Positions 1-4,558 of a stretch of DNA of 9,642 nt are shown here, piece by piece. Positions within the stretch are counted from its first letter, which is position 1; each line of letters opens with the position of its first letter. The notes under the pieces were generated by a model, which saw only the letters and a program-made list of their open reading frames with translations, made no database searches and had not been told where the DNA came from. A program made the position numbers and the translations under genes. The stretch is from JAAYYM01 sp964483155 (lineage in GTDB: Bacteria; Bacillota; Clostridia; Lachnospirales; Lachnospiraceae): NCBI GenBank assembly GCA_964483155.1, contig CAZAAC010000077.1, positions 1-9,642 on the forward strand. Direction: 5' to 3'.

Positions 1-1
1 A

Positions 2-283
2 CGTTCACATCATGAGCAATTTGGGGGTGGCGGTTATCCGGATGGACTATCAGGCACGAACATTCCGATACTTGCACGTATTCTGACGGTAGCTGATGTA
101 TATGATGCATTGGTATCTGAGAGGACATACAAGAAGGCGTTTTCACATGAGCAGGCGTATAACATTATGACCCAGGGGTCAGGAATTCAGTTTGACCCAC
201 AGGTGGTTGCGTCGTTTCAGCGTGTGCACAAAGAATTTCATGAGATTTCGATGGAGAATTTGGCAATGCTTAGCAGGGTTTGA
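2..283 (+). CDS. HD-GYP domain protein, C-terminal fragment (probable cyclic-di-GMP phosphodiesterase)
   Basis: Only the last 93 residues are present; the gene enters from the left edge, read in frame from base 2. The fragment starts inside the hallmark HD-GYP segment: HHE is followed by GYPDGL, then IPILARILTVADVYDAL, a short RTYKKA motif and a FDPQVV stretch near the end. All of these are typical of the HD-GYP subfamily of metal-dependent phosphohydrolases, which hydrolyse cyclic-di-GMP. The usual HHExxDGxGYP reads HHEQFGGGGYP here, so the conserved Asp is a Gly; both His and the GYP are kept. The N-terminal sensor or receiver part and the HD dyad lie outside the window, so the input signal is unknown. 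The gene ends 10 bases from the stop of the convergent amidohydrolase gene. The family call is safe; activity is inferred. Confidence 0.9.
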   Translation, partial: RSHHEQFGGGGYPDGLSGTNIPILARILTVADVYDALVSERTYKKAFSHEQAYNIMTQGSGIQFDPQVVASFQRVHKEFHEISMENLAMLSRV

Positions 284-293
284 AACGAATGGC

Positions 294-1088
294 TCATAGC
301 CCTAATAGTTGTGCGGGATTATCCCATGCAATTTTGTGGATAAAGGCATCCGACATACTCATACTTTTTAACAGAGCCAGTGAAGTACCTTGGTTTTCCC
401 AGGGACTGTCCGAGCCGAATAATATCTTGTCAGCTGGATGATTTTCGAGTATCCTTCTGAGCCTTTCCAAGCCATAATAATGATGCGTCATACTTGTATC
501 AATATAGATCTCTTCTCCAAGCAGGTATTTTTCTACTTCTTCGATATTCATAAGTCCACCATAATGGGAAGCAATTAATTTGCCGCCTGACAATTGTGGT
601 AGGACTTTTTTAATGAGAAGAGGCGTACAATAAGGAATGTCCTTTGAAACAGGGTCACTTCCAGCATGAATCATTACGATTAAATCCAGCGCAAAGGCTG
701 CCTGCATGATGGAAATGGATTTGATATCATCAAAATAAAGCTTCATATAATGATGATGAAGTTTAATTCCTTTTAGACCAGCATCTTTAATTCTCCGCAA
801 TTCCTTTTTAAAATCAATATAATCAGAATGCATAGCACCAAAGGAAAACAACCCATCGCTCCCATTTATAGCGATGGCATTATCATTGATGACCATAATC
901 TGATGTGCACTTGTTGCCACCGGCATAACAACAGAATAGGTGATATTATTTTCACGCATGGATGCTTTTAGGGATGCTTCTGTTCCATTTGTATGTGGGA
1001 GTAAATTTCCAGCAGTTTTACTTAAACCCTTTAATGCTCTTTTTGCTATTTTGTCAGGAAAAGTATGTGTATGAAAATCAATTACCAT
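294..1088 (-). CDS. Amidohydrolase-family metal-dependent hydrolase (TIM barrel)
   Basis: This 264-residue protein has the layout of the amidohydrolase-2/TatD-like superfamily: an N-terminal HxH metal pair (H6, H8 in DFHTHTF), a GIKLH strand around residues 107-111, a conserved H141 in MIHAG, H175 in ASHYGG, and the C-terminal catalytic Asp D227 in LFGSDSPW. This full set of ligands suggests an active zinc-type hydrolase or decarboxylase, probably cytoplasmic; no signal peptide is visible. The substrate cannot be told from sequence. The ATG at 1086-1088 is preceded on the minus strand by AGAGGG six bases upstream, which supports this start. An intrinsic terminator ends 15 bases before the start codon, leaving no room for a promoter after it, so expression probably depends on read-through from upstream. 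The length is usual for the family. Confidence 0.85.
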   Translation of the reverse strand: MVIDFHTHTFPDKIAKRALKGLSKTAGNLLPHTNGTEASLKASMRENNITYSVVMPVATSAHQIMVINDNAIAINGSDGLFSFGAMHSDYIDFKKELRRIKDAGLKGIKLHHHYMKLYFDDIKSISIMQAAFALDLIVMIHAGSDPVSKDIPYCTPLLIKKVLPQLSGGKLIASHYGGLMNIEEVEKYLLGEEIYIDTSMTHHYYGLERLRRILENHPADKILFGSDSPWENQGTSLALLKSMSMSDAFIHKIAWDNPAQLLGL

Positions 1089-1103
1089 AGGATACCCTCT
1101 TTC

Positions 1104-1134
1104 AAAAAAAACCTATTCGATTACTCGAATAGGT
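1104..1134 (-). terminator. Intrinsic terminator between csp and the amidohydrolase gene
   Basis: Bases 1111-1120 and 1125-1134 form a perfect 10-bp stem with a four-base loop. Read on the minus strand, the stem is followed directly by seven T (1110-1104). It lies downstream of the cold-shock gene and immediately upstream of the amidohydrolase ribosome binding site, so it is either the csp terminator or an attenuator for the next gene. There is no comparable T-run at once in the plus direction. Confidence 0.85.
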
Positions 1135-1237
1135 ATTCTTTCTAGTCTGTTTTATGAATTGTTGCTTATTTTTCTTAATATAGTGCTGGTGGAACTTTAT
1201 ATATTAGAGAAAAAGGCACGTCTATAAAACGAATAGA

Positions 1238-1438
1238 TTAAAGTTTAGTTACGTTTGTTGCCTGAGGTCCTTTTTCGCCATTAACTACTTCAAACTCTAC
1301 AGCAGCGCCTTCTTCAAGAGACTTGAAGCCGTCCATGTTAAGTCCTGAGTAATGTACGAATACATCATTTCCCTCTTCATCAGAAATAAAACCGTAACCC
1401 TTTTGGTTGTTAAACCATTTTACTGTACCTTTGTTCAT
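1238..1438 (-). CDS. csp: Cold-shock domain protein (CspA family)
   Basis: This 66-residue protein is one complete cold-shock domain, an OB-fold RNA/ssDNA chaperone of usual length. It opens with MNKGTVKWFN and carries the RNP1 motif KGYGFI (residues 13-18) and the RNP2 motif VFVHY (26-30); the end GPQATNVTKL is typical. The ATG at 1436-1438 is chosen because GGAGG (1447-1451 on the minus strand) lies eight bases upstream and the family start aligns there. A longer in-frame start at 1495 would add 19 unrelated residues and would lie in the promoter. The gene is transcribed from a recognisable promoter at 1494-1522 and has a roughly 50-base leader with a hairpin at its 5' end. A terminator lies about 100 bases after the stop. 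It probably acts in the cytoplasm on mRNA secondary structure. Confidence 0.95.
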   Translation of the reverse strand: MNKGTVKWFNNQKGYGFISDEEGNDVFVHYSGLNMDGFKSLEEGAAVEFEVVNGEKGPQATNVTKL

Positions 1439-1468
1439 TCCGTAATCCTCCAAAAAAATAATAGTGAA

Positions 1469-1488
1469 TGTTGCGCCTATTCGCAACA
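1469..1488 (-). promoter_or_regulatory. Stem-loop at the 5' end of the csp leader
   Basis: TGTTGCG (1469-1475) pairs perfectly with CGCAACA (1482-1488), leaving a six-base loop. Counting from the -10 box at 1494-1499, the transcript should begin at about 1486-1488, so the hairpin would sit at the very 5' end of the mRNA. Such structures often protect transcripts from decay. The loop region carries CGAATAGG, which is complementary to an arm of the downstream terminator. Confidence 0.6.
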
Positions 1489-1493
1489 CAGTC

Positions 1494-1522
1494 ATAATAG
1501 CATAAAATGTTTGAAAAGTAAA
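1494..1522 (-). promoter_or_regulatory. Housekeeping-type promoter of csp
   Basis: On the minus strand TTTACT (1522-1517) is followed after 17 bases by TATTAT (1499-1494). A TG dinucleotide one base before the -10 gives an extended -10 element (TGCTATTAT). Spacing and boxes fit sigma-A. It lies about 55 bases upstream of the csp start codon. Confidence 0.7.
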
Positions 1523-1599
1523 CGATAAAATGAGAGAAATGTTAAAATATAGAAGAGATTTAGAAAGATATTTGAGAGGAGATTTAATGTAAGTATAGA

Positions 1600-1629
1600 T
1601 TGAATTATGATAGTGATGTGTGGTATACT
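1600..1629 (+). promoter_or_regulatory. Promoter of the LytM-like/bactofilin operon
   Basis: TTGAAT (1600-1605) and TATACT (1624-1629) are 18 bases apart, with a TG one base before the -10 (extended -10). The start codon at 1669 is 39 bases downstream. It is divergent from the csp promoter, with 77 bases between the two -35 boxes. Confidence 0.6.
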
Positions 1630-1668
1630 TCGAAACGAGAGATCTATTAAGGGGGTACAGTATTACAA

Positions 1669-2415
1669 ATGAAAAATAGGAAGCATATCAATAAAAAAAA
1701 GATGCGTTATACGGTTATGATGGTTCCTGATAATGGTGGCGCAGTCAAGCAGTTCAAATTCTCAACGAATGCATTTGTACGTATTATTATAACAGTTGTA
1801 GCAATTATTGCGGTCTTGTCTGCCTATAGCGTATATTGTACACAGGCAATGAATGGGGTACATATTAGTATAGGCAATTCGGGTGCACAACTACAGGAAG
1901 CAACGGCAGAAAACGAAAAATTGAAAGCTGAAAATACAGAATTGTCATCAGCAGTCAATTCATTGAATGAAGAACTTGCCGAAGCAGATAAAGAAAAGCA
2001 GCTCGCGGAAGTAACACGTAGCGAACAGGCTATTCCAACGGGATTTCCACTGGATGGATCGGCTTCGCTCATACAGGATCAAGCAGCCGTGCAGGGAAAT
2101 GAAACTGCATTAGAAGATGAAAAAAGAGTTGTTTTTACGGCTACAGTCGGGACTGCAGTTATGGCAGCGGGCACGGGAGTTGTTTCTTATGTAAGCGATG
2201 ATGTAAATTATGGACATGTTATTACAATAGATCATCAAAATGGCTATGAGACCATTTATTATACTTCTGCAAATGTACGTGTAAAAAAAGGTGATGAGGT
2301 TACAAAAGGTGATATCATTTGTATCATGATAACAGAAAATGAACTTTTAGCATATCAGATCAAACAAAATGGTGCGTTTATTGACCCTATGAGTCTGATG
2401 GAAATAGCGGGTTAG
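1669..2415 (+). CDS. Membrane-anchored LytM/M23-like protein, predicted catalytically inactive
   Basis: This 248-residue protein has a basic cytoplasmic N-terminus (1-31), one membrane segment (about 36-57), a charged heptad-rich coiled coil (about 73-115), a flexible linker, and a C-terminal LytM/M23-like beta domain (about 154-246). The fold is recognised from VGTAVMAAGTGVVSYV, IDHQNGYETIYY, a VKKGDEVTKGD turn and FIDPMSL. The zinc-binding HxGxD motif has no counterpart, the YAH histidine is T199, and the HLH pair is replaced by LLAYQ (226-230). It is therefore probably a pseudo-peptidase that binds or regulates rather than cuts peptidoglycan, like EnvC or SpoIIQ-type proteins. The ribosome binding site AAGGGGG (1649-1655) is rather far (13 bases) from the ATG, but no better in-frame start exists. 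The bactofilin gene follows after 15 bases, a pairing known in other bacteria. Confidence 0.85.
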   Translation: MKNRKHINKKKMRYTVMMVPDNGGAVKQFKFSTNAFVRIIITVVAIIAVLSAYSVYCTQAMNGVHISIGNSGAQLQEATAENEKLKAENTELSSAVNSLNEELAEADKEKQLAEVTRSEQAIPTGFPLDGSASLIQDQAAVQGNETALEDEKRVVFTATVGTAVMAAGTGVVSYVSDDVNYGHVITIDHQNGYETIYYTSANVRVKKGDEVTKGDIICIMITENELLAYQIKQNGAFIDPMSLMEIAG

Positions 2416-2430
2416 TGTAAAGGAGAGAAT

Positions 2431-2967
2431 ATGAAAAAGAGTGTAAAAACGGAGCAGAGACCAGTAACAACAATTATAGGGCAGGATACAGTAATCGCGG
2501 GAACGATTACCGTAGAAAATTCTATTCGAATTGATGGTACACTTATAGGTGGAATTACCGCAAATGGAATCGTAATGTTATCAAATTCTGGTATCGTTAC
2601 TGGCAATGTTGTGGCTAGTAATGCTGTTATCGCAGGAACGGTCGAAGGAGATATGTGGATCAAGGAAAAAGCATGGATTGAATCAACAGGCAAGATTCAC
2701 GGCGATATTACGACAAAGATACTTACGATTGATGAGGATGCTGTTTTCCAAGGCATGAGTATCATGACGCGGGAGGTTGAGGCTCCAGAAATAGGCAATC
2801 TTTCAGGAGAAAAGGAGCAATCATTATTGACAAAAAATAGTGAGAGTCCAGAAAAGCTTGAGGAGATCCAGAAAAAAACATTAGAAAATCCCAAAAAAGA
2901 GAATAAAAAAGAGGCAGAGTCACCAACAACGGAAGAGCCTGAAAAAATAGAAAAAGAGAACAAATAA
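2431..2967 (+). CDS. Bactofilin-family cytoskeletal protein
   Basis: Residues about 13-110 form a bactofilin domain: TTIIGQDTVIAGTI, IRIDGTLIGGI, IVTGNVVASNAVIAGTVEG and KIHGDITTKIL are the short glycine-punctuated repeats that build the right-handed beta helix. Bactofilins polymerise without nucleotide into filaments or patches, often at the membrane, and position cell-wall enzymes or polar machines. The last 55 residues (124-178) are a Lys/Glu/Pro-rich, probably disordered tail, longer than in minimal bactofilins and possibly a partner-binding region. AGGAG (2421-2425) lies five bases before the ATG. The gene follows the LytM-like gene by 15 bases, so the two are probably cotranscribed. No convincing terminator follows. 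The family call is firm; the partner is inferred from gene order. Confidence 0.93.
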   Translation: MKKSVKTEQRPVTTIIGQDTVIAGTITVENSIRIDGTLIGGITANGIVMLSNSGIVTGNVVASNAVIAGTVEGDMWIKEKAWIESTGKIHGDITTKILTIDEDAVFQGMSIMTREVEAPEIGNLSGEKEQSLLTKNSESPEKLEEIQKKTLENPKKENKKEAESPTTEEPEKIEKENK

Positions 2968-3240
2968 CACTTTTTATTTATGAGAAAATGTGTCATACTA
3001 CATATATAGCTTGTCGGAGGCGTAGCTGCTATGCTATTTATTATTTTGCTATACAAAAGGTATGTATATTTATTTACATAATATAGATGCAGTCAGAATT
3101 CTGGAAGAACAATCGGAAACGAAGAGAATATTTATCTCAGTTTACATACCGATGCTCAAATAGGGTATGGCTGTTTTTGCTTTATGGATCATAGCAACAG
3201 AAGCCGTCGATATGACAGCCGCGCAGATGGAGGATGTGAT
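2968..3240 (+). other. Spacer between bactofilin and response regulator
   Basis: No clear gene fills these 273 bases. It holds a possible 16-residue ORF (3031-3081) with CGGAGG ten bases upstream, whose upstream-extended reading LVGGVAAMLFIILL looks like a membrane helix. It also holds two short protein-like stretches in another frame, listed separately. There are weak hairpins at 3061-3080 (6 bp, AT-only except one pair) and at 3145-3169 (CATACC/GGTATG, 13-base loop); the second is followed by five T at 3173-3177 and could be a weak terminator. No convincing promoter is seen. The composition is patchy, more like decayed coding sequence than a plain regulatory spacer. Confidence 0.5.
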
Positions 3241-3259
3241 ATGGCAACCGAAAAGATAA
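3062..3259 (+). pseudogene. Possible gene remnant interrupted by one TAG
   Basis: One frame reads from an ATG at 3062 for 33 codons to a TAG at 3161-3163, then continues for 31 codons to a TAA at 3257-3259. The pieces look protein-like: IDAVRILEEQSETKRIFISV and VYIPMLK before the TAG, and MAVFALWIIATEAVDM after it, with mixed hydrophobic and charged character. The end overlaps the response regulator start by 19 bases. Neither ATG has a well-placed ribosome binding site (AGGG or AAGG lies only one base away). It may be a broken small gene or chance open frames; I do not recognise a family. Confidence 0.2.
3229..3233 (+). promoter_or_regulatory. Ribosome binding site fixing the response regulator start
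   Basis: GGAGG ends seven bases before the ATG at 3241. The alternative in-frame ATG at 3184 has no purine-rich element, which decides for the shorter protein. Confidence 0.8.
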
Positions 3260-4353
3260 ATATTCTCATAATTGATGAAGATAAAGAGCGTATGGAATTT
3301 CTGCGAAGTTTTATGCCATTGTATACAAATGTAAAAACGGTGACATATGGTGATATGGCAAAAAATGCCATACGAGAGGGAGAAATTAATTTCATCATTA
3401 TGTATGCGGATGACAGTCGGGGACAAAGCTTATATATGTTTGGCTGGATCAAGCAAAATGTACAATTTGCCAATATCCCAATTCTACTTATGATACAGGA
3501 TGAATTTTCGGATCGTGCGCTTGATTTTCTGGAAGAAGGAGAGGCAACATTTTATGAGGGCGAGCCAGAACCATTTGCAATATTTTCTATCATGACGCAG
3601 ATGCTGCAGGAGGCAGAGGACAGAGAATTTAGAGAGCAGATTAGTAGAGATATAGAAAGACTTTCTTTTGAAAAACCTTCTGGCTGGGTGATGTCAGGAG
3701 AGGGAATTGCCAGCATACGAGCAGCTTTGGAAGCACAGATGCAGCGAGATGATGATAATGAATTGACCAGGGCAATGAATAAGGCATATGCGTTTGCGGC
3801 AACTGTCCATACAACACATGTCAAGGACAGACCTCAGCAGGCACAGACTGTTGAGGACAATTACAAATTTCAACAGTTGAAAAAGTCGCTGGCCCGCGGG
3901 GAAAGGAAAATGGAAGAATTAAAGGCGGCAATAGCGGCAATGTTGCTTGAGAAAGAAAAAAGGCGTGAGGAGAGGTTAAGACAAGAGGTTCCTCTCAAGA
4001 AAATATTGGTAGCAGATGATGACGCTATTGTACGAAAGGCCATAAAAAATTATCTTCAGGATAATTATGACGTTACAGTGGTCAATTCTGGTTCACAAGC
4101 AATTGATTATATCATCCAGTATAAGACTGATATGCTGATTTTAGATTATTTTATGCCAATGTTAGACGGGATAAAGACTTTGCAAAGCATTAGATTTCAG
4201 CCAAATGGGATGCATATTCCGGTATTGTTTTTAACTGCACGTGCTGATAAGGAGACTGTTCAAAAGTGTATACAGGCAGGAGCACAGGGAATTATTTCCA
4301 AGCCTTTTTCAAAAGAGTTACTAAGGTCTTCTATTGATGCAGTACTAATATAA
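3241..4353 (+). CDS. Response regulator with degenerate and intact receiver domains
   Basis: This 370-residue protein has an N-terminal receiver-like domain (about 5-124), a helical charged linker (about 125-250) and a C-terminal receiver (253-370). The C-terminal receiver is canonical: acidic pocket D259/D260, phospho-acceptor D302 in LILDYFMP, T332 in FLTA and K354 in SKPF. In the N-terminal one the acidic pocket (D12, E13) remains, but the acceptor position falls on Y55, the Thr position on I85, and the Lys of KPF is Glu (EPEPF, 108-112), so it is probably not phosphorylated. There is no DNA-binding, GGDEF or enzymatic output domain, so it likely works through protein contacts, as CheY- or PilG/PilH-like proteins do. 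No kinase gene is in the window. It lies between the bactofilin and pilB. The ATG at 3241 is preferred over 3184 because of the GGAGG at 3229. Confidence 0.88.
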   Translation: MATEKINILIIDEDKERMEFLRSFMPLYTNVKTVTYGDMAKNAIREGEINFIIMYADDSRGQSLYMFGWIKQNVQFANIPILLMIQDEFSDRALDFLEEGEATFYEGEPEPFAIFSIMTQMLQEAEDREFREQISRDIERLSFEKPSGWVMSGEGIASIRAALEAQMQRDDDNELTRAMNKAYAFAATVHTTHVKDRPQQAQTVEDNYKFQQLKKSLARGERKMEELKAAIAAMLLEKEKRREERLRQEVPLKKILVADDDAIVRKAIKNYLQDNYDVTVVNSGSQAIDYIIQYKTDMLILDYFMPMLDGIKTLQSIRFQPNGMHIPVLFLTARADKETVQKCIQAGAQGIISKPFSKELLRSSIDAVLI

Positions 4354-4368
4354 TAGTGTAATAGTTAT

Positions 4369-4430
4369 AAAAAAAGGAAACAAAACTGTAATACTTACCT
4401 AAAAAATGTAAAAATTTATGTTAAAAATGT
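4369..4430 (+). promoter_or_regulatory. A-tract-rich region with a direct repeat upstream of the pilB promoter
   Basis: A-tracts occur at 4369-4375, 4382-4385, 4401-4406, 4410-4414 and 4423-4427. The octamer AAAAATGT is repeated exactly at 4402-4409 and 4423-4430, that is 21 bases apart or two helical turns, ending five bases before the -35 box. This fits an UP element, curved DNA or a direct-repeat activator site; which one cannot be told. Confidence 0.4.
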
Positions 4431-4434
4431 GCTA

Positions 4435-4462
4435 TTGAAATAATGAATAATATGTGTATAAT
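4435..4462 (+). promoter_or_regulatory. Promoter of the pil operon (pilB)
   Basis: TTGAAA (4435-4440) and a perfect TATAAT (4457-4462) are separated by 16 bases. Transcription would start near 4469, giving a leader of about 90 bases before the pilB ATG at 4559. It is the best housekeeping promoter in the window. Confidence 0.7.
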
Positions 4463-4473
4463 TAATGTGAGGA

Positions 4474-4518
4474 TTGTATTATTTTGTTATTATTTTGCAT
4501 AATTTTGATGTTTTTTTG
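4474..4518 (+). promoter_or_regulatory. Helically phased T-tract/TTTTG ladder in the pilB leader
   Basis: Tracts ending in G recur at 4476 (ATTG), 4486 and 4497 (both TTATTTTG), 4507 (TAATTTTG) and 4518 (seven T then G). The steps are 10, 11, 10 and 11 bases. This is the spacing of the DNA helix, and the ladder lies in the leader just after the expected transcription start. It may curve the DNA or act as repeated U-rich sites in the RNA; neither is shown. Confidence 0.4.
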
Positions 4519-4558
4519 GTGAAATAACATACAGAATAAGGATGAGGAAGGTTAATAA

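Noticed and set aside
291..301. Hairpin GGCT-CAT-AGCC between the convergent HD-GYP and amidohydrolase genes as a shared terminator
   Set aside because: The stem is only four pairs and there is no real T-run on either side.
1135..1237. Separate promoter for the amidohydrolase gene between csp and the terminator
   Set aside because: A TATATT box can be found, but no -35-like box lies at a suitable distance.
1439..1495. Longer cold-shock protein starting at 1495
   Set aside because: The extension covers the leader hairpin and -10 box, and the family start with GGAGG is at 1438.
1579..1592. Start-stop mini-ORF (ATG TAA) behind a GGAG sequence
   Set aside because: It lies upstream of the likely promoter at 1600-1629, so it is probably not transcribed in that direction.
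2966..2994. Terminator after the bactofilin gene (ACAC...GTGT with A/T arms)
   Set aside because: The arms are mostly A-T with a bulge, and no T-run follows.
3184..3240. Longer N-terminus of the response regulator (ATG at 3184)
   Set aside because: No ribosome binding site before 3184 and the extra 19 residues are unlike a receiver domain; GGAGG at 3229 fits the ATG at 3241.
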